Shown piece by piece: positions 1-6,175 of a stretch of DNA of 13,588 nucleotides. This stretch comes from Rhodobacteraceae bacterium UBA3087 (lineage in GTDB: Bacteria > Pseudomonadota > Alphaproteobacteria > Rhodobacterales > Rhodobacteraceae), in NCBI GenBank assembly GCA_002367285.1, contig DFBF01000014.1, positions 1 to 13,588 on the forward strand. Reading direction: 5' to 3'. How positions within the stretch are numbered: the stretch's first letter is position 1; each line of letters starts with the position of its first letter. The notes beneath the pieces are model-generated. The model was not told the origin of the DNA. It did not search any database and saw only the letters and a list, made by a program, of their open reading frames with translations. A program made the translations under genes and the position numbers.

Positions 1-106
1 CTTCGCTGGCCCCGGTCGCGCCCAGGAACACCGGCAAAAGCTCATCATTTCCGATCAGCCATGCCATGGCTTGGATCGCTAGGGTCTCGGCGGAATTCTG
101 CTGCAT
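1..106 (-). CDS. DUF3572 family protein, N-terminal 35 residues (runs off window)
   Basis: Only the first 35 codons lie in the window; the gene continues beyond position 1. The reading frame from the ATG at 104-106 gives MQQNSAETLAIQAMAWLIGN, followed by DELLPVFLGATGASE. The pattern of an amphipathic helix, then the AWLIGNDELLPVFLGATGAS block, is what I recognise as the start of DUF3572, a small (about 90 residue) alphaproteobacterial family of unknown function. A GAGG-like purine stretch precedes the ATG on the minus strand. It is divergently transcribed from pleD with a 109-bp shared promoter region; I believe this pairing recurs in Rhodobacteraceae. No biochemical role can be stated. Confidence 0.8.
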   Translation of the reverse strand, partial: MQQNSAETLAIQAMAWLIGNDELLPVFLGATGASE

Positions 107-215
107 CTCACGTCCTCGTTAACACTTGGAAACCTTTTCTTAACTAATGTGAGTGAGAACTTACCAGACAGAACACAAATAGAAACAAAATGTCAGCAGG
201 AGGCCGCACGAGCCT

Positions 216-1592
216 ATGGCCGGTCGAATTCTCATCGCAGATGACGTTGCCACAAACCGCATCATCTTGAAGGTGAAGCTGGTTGCGGCGCGTTATGAGG
301 TCATTCAGGCCCGGGATGGGGCCGAGGCCCTTGCGCTGGCACGCAGTGAACGGCCCGATCTTATTCTGCTGGGCAGTTCGATCCCCGAAGGGGGCGCGCC
401 CAAGGTCTGTGCCGCGCTGAAGACCGATCCGATCGCCAGCGCCATTCCGGTTGTCATGGTCACCTCGGTCGATGATCGCGCCGAACGTCTGGCGGCCCTG
501 CACGCCGGGGCCGAGGACGTGGTCGTGCGCCCCTATGACGACACCGCCCTGCTGGCGCTGGTGCGCAACCTGATGCGGATGCGGGCCACCCAGGACGAAC
601 TGGGCCGTCGCCAGGACACCGCCAAGGAACTGGGGTTCGGCGAGGCGCGCCCGGGCTTTCAACGTCAGGCTCGGCTGGCCCTGATTGCCCCCGACCCACA
701 AGAGGCCATTCACTGGCGCGCCGGTCTGGGCCGCGCCCTGAGCGAACGCATCACCCTGATGACCCGCGAAGAGGCCATGGGCCATCTGGACGGTGGTCAG
801 GCGCCGGATGTCTTTGTCATTGCCGCCACCATTTCCGACATGGGCGACGGCCTGCGTCTGGTCAGCGAGCTGCGCTCGCGCAATGCCACGCGCAATGCCG
901 TCATCATCGTGCAGACCCGCGAGACGGATGCGCATCTGGGCTCGATGGCGCTGGATCTGGGGGCGAATGCGGTCATGACCCTGCCCTTTGACGCCGAAGA
1001 ACTGGCCACCCGCCTGCGCCGTCTGGTGGCGCGCAAGCTGGAGACGGATGTCTTGCGCCAGAGCTTTGATCAACAGCTGAGCCTGGCGATGCAGGATCCG
1101 CTGACGGGCGTTTACAACCGGCGCTACGCGCAGACCTATCTGCACCAGATGGCCGAACAGGCCAAGCTGGCGGGCCAGCCATTCGCGTTGATGGTGCTGG
1201 ATCTGGATCGGTTCAAATCGGTGAATGATACGCATGGCCACCTGGTCGGCGACGAAGTGTTGATCGAGGTCGCCCAGCGGCTGCGCGACAATGTGCGCGA
1301 GATCGACCTTTTGGCGCGGATTGGCGGCGAGGAATTCGTCATCGCCATGCCAGAAACCACCGCCCGCGAGGCCGCATCGGCCGCCGAGCGCCTGCGCCAG
1401 GTCGTCGGTGAACGTCCCGTTCTTTCGGCAACACGCGGCATCGAAATTCCGGTCACCATGTCAATCGGCGTGGCCATTGGTGGCAGTGGCGCGGCATCGG
1501 TCCCGTCGTTGATGGAAAGCGCGGACAAGGCGCTTTATGCTTCTAAGGCCGAGGGGCGCAACCAAGTGACCTTTGTGCGCTCCGCCGCATAG
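216..1592 (+). CDS. pleD: PleD-type diguanylate cyclase: two receiver domains plus GGDEF
   Basis: A 458-residue response regulator that makes cyclic di-GMP from two GTP. Domain order is REC1 (about 3-120), a degenerate REC2 (about 152-272) and GGDEF (about 288-455), as in Caulobacter PleD. The active-site loop is GGEEF (370-374). The inhibitory I-site RxxD is intact as R361-E-I-D364, five residues before GGEEF, so product inhibition is expected. Odd feature: in REC1 the acidic pair D9/D10 and T83 are kept, but the phosphoacceptor position 53 is Gly (codon GGC, in PDLILLG) and the conserved Lys of the KP motif is Arg105. REC2 has Ala203 at the equivalent site. Classical Asp phosphorylation therefore looks impossible in either receiver. 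AGGAGG at 198-203 precedes the ATG by 12 nt, rather far but the only good site. Divergent from DUF3572; ends at a shared terminator. Confidence 0.93.
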   Translation: MAGRILIADDVATNRIILKVKLVAARYEVIQARDGAEALALARSERPDLILLGSSIPEGGAPKVCAALKTDPIASAIPVVMVTSVDDRAERLAALHAGAEDVVVRPYDDTALLALVRNLMRMRATQDELGRRQDTAKELGFGEARPGFQRQARLALIAPDPQEAIHWRAGLGRALSERITLMTREEAMGHLDGGQAPDVFVIAATISDMGDGLRLVSELRSRNATRNAVIIVQTRETDAHLGSMALDLGANAVMTLPFDAEELATRLRRLVARKLETDVLRQSFDQQLSLAMQDPLTGVYNRRYAQTYLHQMAEQAKLAGQPFALMVLDLDRFKSVNDTHGHLVGDEVLIEVAQRLRDNVREIDLLARIGGEEFVIAMPETTAREAASAAERLRQVVGERPVLSATRGIEIPVTMSIGVAIGGSGAASVPSLMESADKALYASKAEGRNQVTFVRSAA

Positions 1593-1623
1593 ACAACGCA
1601 TAACCCGCGGATACCAAACGAAA

Positions 1624-1654
1624 AACGCGCAATGCCGGTGGGCGATTGCGCGTT
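1624..1654 (-). terminator. Terminator between convergent pleD and the sigma-factor operon
   Basis: A perfect 10-bp stem, AACGCGCAAT at 1624-1633 and ATTGCGCGTT at 1645-1654, encloses an 11-nt loop. Read on the minus strand the second arm runs into TTTTT (complement of 1621-1625), so it is a standard intrinsic terminator for the minus-strand operon ending at 1679. On the plus strand the tail is only TTCTGCTT, so pleD termination would be weaker. It lies 31 bp after the pleD stop and 24 bp after the minus-strand stop, as expected for a shared, mainly minus-oriented terminator. Confidence 0.85.
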
Positions 1655-1678
1655 CTGCTTGACTTTCAGCCCAGGCCG

Positions 1679-2206
1679 TTAGTGGCGGGTCCGCTCTTCG
1701 GCTTCGTGCAGGCCATGTTCCAACCTGTCGGCAAACTGGGCCCGATCGCGCGGGGTCATCTTGCCAATCTGTTCGACCAGAACGTCGCGCCCGGTTTCGG
1801 CGCGGCTGCGGATGCGCGTGCCCTGTGCCTCCAGCACATCATTCAGCACGGCAGGGTCAAACGGGTCAGCCCGCAGCACACCAATGATGTCGCGCATTTC
1901 CTGCGCCAGCGCCCGACGATTGGCCACGAAAGACCCCGAGCGATCCCGCAACGCCTTGCCGATCCCGCGCTTGTGTTCACGCGGCAGGGCGCTGATGAAG
2001 GGACCGAACCCCATGTCACGCATCGCGGTACGTTCAGGCCTTGGAAAACGGCGGTCATCTGATCCGTCGCGCAGGTGTGCACCCGCCACCAGCCCCACCA
2101 CCAACAGGTTCAGCGTAAGCGAGATCACAAGGATCACCTTTGTCAGCCTGCGCCCCTTCCTGGGCGCGGCGGGCGGCGTTGCCGGGTTTGTCATCTCATC
2201 GCTCAT
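1679..2206 (-). CDS. Membrane-anchored periplasmic heavy-metal-sensor / CpxP-like protein
   Basis: A 175-residue protein, last gene of the sigma operon. A short basic N-terminus (about 1-20) is followed by one membrane segment (about 22-44, VILVISLTLNLLVVGLVAGA) and a charged helical periplasmic part (about 60-172). The C-terminal stretch KMTPRDRAQFADRLEHG resembles the LTxxxR-type helix of the Spy/CpxP/CnrX-like periplasmic sensor family, so an envelope-stress or metal-sensing role is inferred; no Cys or His-rich metal site stands out. Start choice: an in-frame ATG 21 codons further upstream lies inside the preceding gene, while the ATG at 2204-2206 has GAGGAGG five bases upstream and begins one base after the preceding stop codon, so translation is probably coupled. 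A terminator lies 24 bp downstream. Confidence 0.75.
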   Translation of the reverse strand: MSDEMTNPATPPAAPRKGRRLTKVILVISLTLNLLVVGLVAGAHLRDGSDDRRFPRPERTAMRDMGFGPFISALPREHKRGIGKALRDRSGSFVANRRALAQEMRDIIGVLRADPFDPAVLNDVLEAQGTRIRSRAETGRDVLVEQIGKMTPRDRAQFADRLEHGLHEAEERTRH

Positions 2207-2207
2207 C

Positions 2208-2627
2208 TCAGCCCTCCTCGAGCAGCGTATCAAAGCTGCCATAGCTTGGCACCAGGTCTTCCAGATCATAGCTGGTGGCCATATCGCTGGTCGACAGCAA
2301 CGCCCCCCCGGCCCATGTGTTCAACGTGTCAGGTTGGGCAAAGCCGATCCAGACCCCGGCAACCGTCGCCGTGGCCATGCCAGCCAGGGCCGGCCATCCG
2401 CCGATCCCTGCGATCAGCCCGGCCAAAAGGCCCGGTTTCCTGACGGGTTTCCTGGCGGGCGGTGTGACTGGGCGCGCAATCGGACGGGGGGCGGGCATTT
2501 CTGCCACCGCATCCGCCATGATCCGTGCCATCAGGTCTTGCGAGGGCTGCGGGGGTTTGGCCCGGCCAGCCTCGAAAAACGCCTCAAGCGCCATATCGTC
2601 CAGCATGTCATGTTCAGTCTTCGCCAT
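2208..2627 (-). CDS. Single-pass membrane protein, candidate anti-sigma factor
   Basis: A 139-residue protein whose start overlaps the end of the sigma-factor gene by 14 bp and whose stop is one base before the next gene. It has an acidic N-terminal cytoplasmic segment (about 1-45), a Pro/Arg-rich linker (about 46-66, PAPRPIARPVTPPARKPVRK), one hydrophobic stretch (about 67-97) and a short C-terminal tail with several acidic residues. I see no enzyme motif and no HxxxCxxC zinc anti-sigma signature. Topology and tight coupling to the sigma gene make an anti-sigma or sigma-regulatory role the most economical inference, but it rests on context only. Such proteins in this family are sometimes given unrelated enzyme names; nothing in this sequence supports an enzyme. 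AGGAG-type ribosome site about seven bases upstream of the ATG. Confidence 0.8.
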   Translation of the reverse strand: MAKTEHDMLDDMALEAFFEAGRAKPPQPSQDLMARIMADAVAEMPAPRPIARPVTPPARKPVRKPGLLAGLIAGIGGWPALAGMATATVAGVWIGFAQPDTLNTWAGGALLSTSDMATSYDLEDLVPSYGSFDTLLEEG

Positions 2628-3201
2628 AACCCAACTCCTCGCGCTTTGTGGCTAGGATCGCCGCCAGCGCTCTCTTGCCCCGGGCGGTCAGACTTTCGAC
2701 CGCCTCGACGCTAATCTCCAAAACCTCGGCAATCTCGGGGTTTGTCGCCCCTTGCAGATGCCTGAGGGACACCGCAATGCGCTGCCGATCCGGCAACCGG
2801 GTCAATGCGGCTTGCAACGCGGCGGCCCGGTCCGCGTCGATCATCCCCTGCACGACCCCCGGCGCATCATCCGCCGGCTCGTCGATACTGTCGATGTCGA
2901 CCCCGCGCCTTTTGCGCAAACGGTCGGTGCACAGGTTCTTGACGACCCGATACAGCCACGTCGTCACCTTCGCTTCGCCCTGGCGCCAGTCGGGCGCGAT
3001 CTTCCACAGGCGCAGCATGGCCTCCTGGGCGACGTCTTCGGCCTCGGCCCGGTCCCCGCCCAGCATACGGGCGGAAAAGCCGACGACCCGGGGGGTCAGA
3101 CGCATGGTTAACATGGCCGCAGCCTGCCGGTCACCATTTCCATAGGCCACCAGAAGCGCTTCGTCTGTCACATCACTGTTTACGTCGAATGCCATGTCCA
3201 T
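2614..3201 (-). CDS. ECF-type RNA polymerase sigma factor
   Basis: A 195-residue sigma-70 family protein with only regions 2 and 4, the ECF layout. Region 2 spans about 16-100, including the core-binding helix AEDVAQEAMLRLWK (54-67) and WLYRVVKNLCTDRLRKRR (82-99), the -10 recognition part. Region 4 spans about 125-180, with LPDRQRIAVSLRHLQG, and a helix-turn-helix NPEIAEVLEISVEAVESLTA (154-173) that would read the -35 element. The ATG at 3199-3201 and the in-frame ATG six bases later are both possible; neither has a clear Shine-Dalgarno sequence. First gene of a three-gene overlapping operon with the candidate anti-sigma and the CpxP-like protein, suggesting an envelope-stress regulon. A GTAAC-C-GTTAC palindrome just upstream may be its own promoter element. 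Confidence 0.9.
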   Translation of the reverse strand: MDMAFDVNSDVTDEALLVAYGNGDRQAAAMLTMRLTPRVVGFSARMLGGDRAEAEDVAQEAMLRLWKIAPDWRQGEAKVTTWLYRVVKNLCTDRLRKRRGVDIDSIDEPADDAPGVVQGMIDADRAAALQAALTRLPDRQRIAVSLRHLQGATNPEIAEVLEISVEAVESLTARGKRALAAILATKREELGYGED

Positions 3202-3212
3202 CGCGTCTTGAG

Positions 3213-3223
3213 GTAACCGTTAC
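3213..3223. promoter_or_regulatory. 11-bp palindrome upstream of the sigma-factor gene
   Basis: GTAAC (3213-3217), a central C, and GTTAC (3219-3223) form a perfect inverted repeat 11-21 bp upstream of the sigma gene's first ATG. Read on the minus strand it contains TGTAAC, similar in style to ECF -35 elements, but at this distance it could be a -35 only if the real transcript were leaderless or the start were further in. An operator for a dimeric regulator is equally possible. No matching second site was found in the window. Confidence 0.3.
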
Positions 3224-3244
3224 AGGGTGATCCCGCAATGGGTT

Positions 3245-3286
3245 CCCCGCGCCGGGTGGGGTATCGAACGGATACCCGGCGCGGGG
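3245..3286 (-). terminator. Very stable hairpin after the EF-hand gene (terminator or attenuator)
   Basis: The outer arms CCCCGCGCC (3245-3253) and GGCGCGGGG (3278-3286) pair perfectly. Inside, GGGTATC (3259-3265) pairs with GATACCC (3271-3277) around a GAACG loop, leaving GGGTG as a bulge. In an alternative register GGGT (3254-3257) extends the outer stem to 13 bp, so two folds compete. It starts nine bases past the EF-hand stop codon and ends before the sigma gene on the same strand. No U-run follows on the minus strand, so it is not a clean intrinsic terminator; partial termination, transcript stabilisation or attenuation between the two genes are all possible. Confidence 0.55.
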
Positions 3287-3295
3287 CCCCACCTG

Positions 3296-3961
3296 TTAGT
3301 GGCCGCGACCACCTTTGCGGGCGTGACGCTGGAACATTTCCTTTTGCGCCGTGTCGAATTCTTCGGCCGAGATGGCGTTGTCATCATCGGTGTCGAAGCG
3401 GTCGATCATGCGGTCCAGTTTGGTCATGTCGGGCGACATTTCTTCAAAGCTCAGCGTGCCGTTCTTATCGACATCCCGGCGTTCGATCATGGTTTCCATG
3501 GCCCAGCCCATGCGCTTGTCTGCCATCGGGCCCCGGCCTGCGACCTGACCATCACGCGGGCCTTGGGCATTGCGTTGCCCCATGCCCTGACCATTGGCCT
3601 GCGCGTTTCCCTGACCGGCCCCAAGACCCTGACCGTTGCCAGCCTGCATGCGGGTTTCCATCCGCAGCTTGGCCTGAGCGGTCATTTCTTCGACGCTCAG
3701 CTGGCCGTTGCCATCGGTGTCGGCGGCGTCGAAACGCGCCTGACCATGGGCTGCAAGGTCCGCGGCAGTGATCTGGCCGTTCTTGTCCATATCCAGATCG
3801 GCGAATTCCATCTGCATCACGCCACCCGGGCCACCCATGCGGTCGCCATGGCCCCGCATGCCACGATCTCCGCCGCCAAAGGCAGACGCGGTCAAAGCGG
3901 TAGCGCCCACGGCGCTTGCGGTAATCAGAGCAATCAGTGCGGTTTTTGTCGTGCGTTTCAT
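3296..3961 (-). CDS. Secreted four-EF-hand calcium-binding protein
   Basis: A 221-residue exported protein. A Sec-type signal peptide (about 1-27) ends in a likely ASA|FGG cleavage site. Four EF-hand loops come as two pairs: D57-D59-N61 ending at D68 (position 12 Asp rather than Glu), D81-D83-N85 ending at E92, D163-D165-N167 ending at E174, and D190-D192-D194 ending at E201, where the central Gly is Asn195. The pairs are joined by a Gly/Gln/Asn-rich low-complexity linker (about 105-145) containing GQGLGAGQGNAQANGQG. A further Gly/Arg/Met-rich stretch follows the signal peptide and the C-terminus is basic. Periplasmic or extracellular calcium binding is well supported; no enzymatic domain is seen. 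AGGAG lies seven bases before the ATG. It sits directly upstream of the sigma operon on the same strand, suggesting a shared envelope-stress function. Confidence 0.9.
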   Translation of the reverse strand: MKRTTKTALIALITASAVGATALTASAFGGGDRGMRGHGDRMGGPGGVMQMEFADLDMDKNGQITAADLAAHGQARFDAADTDGNGQLSVEEMTAQAKLRMETRMQAGNGQGLGAGQGNAQANGQGMGQRNAQGPRDGQVAGRGPMADKRMGWAMETMIERRDVDKNGTLSFEEMSPDMTKLDRMIDRFDTDDDNAISAEEFDTAQKEMFQRHARKGGRGH

Positions 3962-4181
3962 TGGTTTCTCCTAGGTTCGATTGGCTTTTATCTGCCCCAT
4001 AGCTGCCGACCATTTCGTCCGGCGTTGTGATCTTAAAACGGGCCACCCCGCGCTTTCCGTCGCAGTTTTTTCATTTTATTGCGACATCCGGACGCAAGGA
4101 CAATTGGCACAATGGTTCTTATTTAGTGCTTCCTTAGGGTAAGACCCCTGCGCGCGACTCGAAATTAACAGGTTCAGAAAC
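3962..4181. other. 220-bp divergent intergenic region, EF-hand gene / DUF983
   Basis: This region separates the minus-strand EF-hand gene from the plus-strand DUF983 gene and must carry both promoters. It is clearly AT-richer than its surroundings around 4060-4180. A 6-bp inverted repeat, GTCGCA (4059-4064) and TGCGAC (4080-4085), encloses an AT-rich, T-rich 15-nt loop and could be an operator. I could not fit a convincing -35/-10 pair in either direction, and no gene or RNA was recognised. Confidence 0.4.
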
Positions 4182-4604
4182 ATGAGCGACATCTCTGTCG
4201 AAACAGTAGACACGGGCGGTGAGCGCCTGATCAAACCCGCCATCTGGCGTGGCTGGCGGTGTAAATGCCCCAGCTGCGGCACTGGCCCGCTTTTGAAAAG
4301 CTATCTGAAGGTGCGCGATACCTGCACCGTCTGTGGCGAAGAATTGCATCACCAGAAGGCCGATGATGGCCCTGCCTATCTGACGATTATCGTCGTCGGC
4401 CACCTGATGGCCCCGGCGATTCACCTCACATATGTGAAGTTCACACCGAACCCGATGACCATGGCGACGATTTTCACGGTTGGAACCGTGGCCTTGTCGC
4501 TCTATCTTCTGCCTCGGTTCAAGGGGCTCATGGTTGGGTTCCAATGGGCCAAACGCATGCACGGCTTCGGCTCCGGACCAGACGGGGGCGCGGCGACCGA
4601 TTGA
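4182..4604 (+). CDS. DUF983 family membrane protein with zinc-ribbon motif
   Basis: A 140-residue protein of the DUF983 family, common in alphaproteobacteria and of unknown biochemical function. The N-terminal half holds two Cys pairs, C29-P-S-C32 and C48-T-V-C51, arranged like a zinc ribbon, preceded by WRGWRCKCP. Two hydrophobic segments follow, about 66-84 (LTIIVVGHLMAPAIHLTYV) and about 95-113, then a short cytoplasmic tail. The block DDGPAYLTI after the second Cys pair is typical of the family. The start ATG follows a weak AGG about ten bases upstream. The NUDIX gene begins 12 bp after its stop, so the two very likely form one transcript. Confidence 0.9.
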   Translation: MSDISVETVDTGGERLIKPAIWRGWRCKCPSCGTGPLLKSYLKVRDTCTVCGEELHHQKADDGPAYLTIIVVGHLMAPAIHLTYVKFTPNPMTMATIFTVGTVALSLYLLPRFKGLMVGFQWAKRMHGFGSGPDGGAATD

Positions 4605-4616
4605 CGGAGACCCCCT

Positions 4617-5354
4617 GTGACTGATCCTGTGACACATCCCGACACCCTGCCCTCAGGCAACATCGACAAGTCGAAAATCATCCGCCACGCCGCGACCGTA
4701 ATCCTGATACGCGACAAGGCCACGCGCCCGCAGGTCCTGATGGGCCAGCGTGGGGCCAAGGCCGCGTTCATGCCGAACAAATTCGTCTTTCCCGGCGGCG
4801 CGGTCGACCGGGCGGATGCGGATGTGCCGCTGGCCAGCGCGGGGGCGGAACCCTGCCTGACGCGGTTGGGCGAACAGGCCGACGCCTCGCTGGCGCCCGC
4901 CTTTCTGGCCGCCGCGATTCGCGAGCTGTGGGAAGAAACCGGCCAGATCCTGGGCGAAAGAACCGCCTGGGCCGGTGATGTGCCCGAGGCCTGGCAAGGC
5001 TTTGCCGACGCGGGCTTTGTGCCCTCGGCCGAAGGTCTGGCCTTTGTCTTTCGCGCCATTACGCCCAAGGGCCGACCGCGCCGGTTTGATGCACGGTTCT
5101 TTGCGGCGGATGCGGACCGCTTGCAAACCGACCCAGATGATTTCACCGGCGCCGAGGACGAACTGAGCCACCTGCAATGGATCCCGTTGGATGACGTGCG
5201 CCGGTTCGACCTGCCCTTTATCACCGAGGTCGTGTTGGCCGAGATCACCGGCAATCTGCCCGATCTGGGCGCGCCGAAACAGGTGCCGTTCTTCAACAAT
5301 GACGATGAAAAATGTCTGTTTGAGCGTCTGGGCGGGGTCAGGCCGCTGGCTTGA
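4617..5354 (+). CDS. NUDIX hydrolase with an insertion in the Nudix box region
   Basis: A 245-residue NUDIX hydrolase starting at GTG, with GGAGA about seven bases upstream. Members cleave a nucleoside diphosphate linked to another group. The fold begins with HAATVILIRD (24-33) and the catalytic helix is A-IRELWEETG (R102, E103, E106, E107, G109), carrying the metal-binding glutamates. The usual short gap between FPGGAVD (58-64) and this helix is expanded to about 38 residues, as in the NUDT19/NUDT7-like acyl-CoA-type subgroup; a CoA-derivative substrate is possible but not shown by a motif I can verify. The C-terminal half is longer than in minimal Nudix enzymes. Co-transcribed with DUF983 and convergent with the lytic transglycosylase, 31 bp between the two stop codons. 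Confidence 0.9.
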   Translation: MTDPVTHPDTLPSGNIDKSKIIRHAATVILIRDKATRPQVLMGQRGAKAAFMPNKFVFPGGAVDRADADVPLASAGAEPCLTRLGEQADASLAPAFLAAAIRELWEETGQILGERTAWAGDVPEAWQGFADAGFVPSAEGLAFVFRAITPKGRPRRFDARFFAADADRLQTDPDDFTGAEDELSHLQWIPLDDVRRFDLPFITEVVLAEITGNLPDLGAPKQVPFFNNDDEKCLFERLGGVRPLA

Positions 5355-5385
5355 ACGACACTCCGGCTGCTTGCACCGAGTTCCT

Positions 5386-5979
5386 CTAGCCGGAACAGTA
5401 CCCCTGTGCGCGGGTCCAGGCCTGCATGTCTTCACGTTTGCGCACCGAATGGAACGGTCCCCAATCGGCGGCCACGCCACGCATGCCCGCACTGACCACG
5501 CCGTCACGCGGCACCGTGTGGGCCAGGATCCGAACCGCGCAAGACAGGTTGGCCGACCCGTCTTTCAACGCCGCCCCTGACCGTGCCGCACAGCCATACC
5601 CCCGCGCCGTCGCCGGTGCGATCTGCACCAGCCCAAACCACCTGCCCCCGCCGCCAACCGCGCGCGGGTTCCAGGTGCTTTCGTGTTTGGACAGGGTCGA
5701 CAACAGCCCGGTCCAAAAGGCCTGACGCCCCGCAAGGCTGGCGGTCCGATAGCCCGGGCACCAGGTATCAATGTCGGCAGGCGTGGTCTCGGCAAGCGCG
5801 GCGCCATGGCTGGCAAGCGCGGACATTGTGCTGTCGGTCCAGGACGACGCTCCGTTCACGTGGTCCCAGCGCATGGTCAGATCGACCGGTTCGTTCATCG
5901 CAGAAACAGCAGTATGGCTTTCGCCTTGCAACATGCAGGCGGACAGAAAGATCAGGGGAAAAGCGGCAGCAAATTTCAT
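5386..5979 (-). CDS. Lipoprotein lytic transglycosylase (SLT domain)
   Basis: A 197-residue peptidoglycan-cleaving enzyme of the SLT lysozyme-like fold. The N-terminus MKFAAAFPLIFLSAC carries a lipobox (LSAC, acylated Cys15), so it should be anchored in the envelope. The catalytic glutamate is E100 in LSKHESTWNPRAV, followed by the family's GLxQI motif as GLVQIAPATARGYG (117-130). Cys74, Cys130, Cys147 and Cys195 could form disulfides in the periplasm. The frame is open upstream for a further 88 codons, but the ATG at 5977-5979 gives the signal peptide and has CGGAG about nine bases upstream, so it is chosen. It stands alone on the minus strand, divergent from a small membrane peptide. At about 200 residues it is a minimal catalytic domain without a peptidoglycan-binding module. 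Confidence 0.88.
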   Translation of the reverse strand: MKFAAAFPLIFLSACMLQGESHTAVSAMNEPVDLTMRWDHVNGASSWTDSTMSALASHGAALAETTPADIDTWCPGYRTASLAGRQAFWTGLLSTLSKHESTWNPRAVGGGGRWFGLVQIAPATARGYGCAARSGAALKDGSANLSCAVRILAHTVPRDGVVSAGMRGVAADWGPFHSVRKREDMQAWTRAQGYCSG

Positions 5980-6052
5980 GGGACACGCTCCGGTGCAGAC
6001 AAGAACAGCGCCACACCCTGCGCCGTTTTGGGGGTGTTGTCCACGCGGCACC

Positions 6053-6175
6053 ATGTCGGGTGGCTGGACCTTGCCTAGGATCACGCCATTCAAACGGAGA
6101 TATTTCATACCTGCCCTTATTGCCCTTGTCGGCCTTATCACCGCCGCTGCGTTTTTCATTCTGCGGGCGAGCTGA
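6053..6175 (+). CDS. Small single-pass membrane peptide (40 residues)
   Basis: From the ATG at 6053 the frame encodes MSGGWTLPRITPFKRRYFIP followed by the hydrophobic segment ALIALVGLITAAAFFILRAS, and ends TGA at 6173-6175. That stop overlaps the ATG of the next gene as TGATG, a classic translational-coupling arrangement. A basic patch (FKRRYF) ahead of one membrane helix fits an inner-membrane peptide with its N-terminus in the cytoplasm. No good ribosome site precedes the ATG; a TTG at 6071 or a non-standard start nearer FKRRY is possible, so the start is uncertain. Length, topology and overlap make it likely to be real, but function is unknown. Confidence 0.55.
   Translation: MSGGWTLPRITPFKRRYFIPALIALVGLITAAAFFILRAS

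Noticed and set aside
119..144. Two TTAAC motifs upstream of pleD as a CtrA box
   Set aside because: The spacing between the TTAA elements does not fit TTAA-N7-TTAA, so no CtrA site is claimed.
144..1241. Long minus-strand open frame opposite pleD (365 codons)
   Set aside because: It is the antisense of a clear REC-REC-GGDEF gene, has His/Gln-rich composition typical of a shadow frame, and shows no domain.
3227..4030. Plus-strand open frame opposite the EF-hand gene
   Set aside because: The minus strand encodes a signal peptide and four EF-hand loops; the plus frame is His/Gly-rich shadow sequence.
5362..5394. 7-bp inverted repeat (TCCGGCT and AGCCGGA) between the NUDIX and transglycosylase genes as a terminator
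   Set aside because: The loop is 19 bases, there is no U-run on either strand, and the second arm covers the transglycosylase stop codon.
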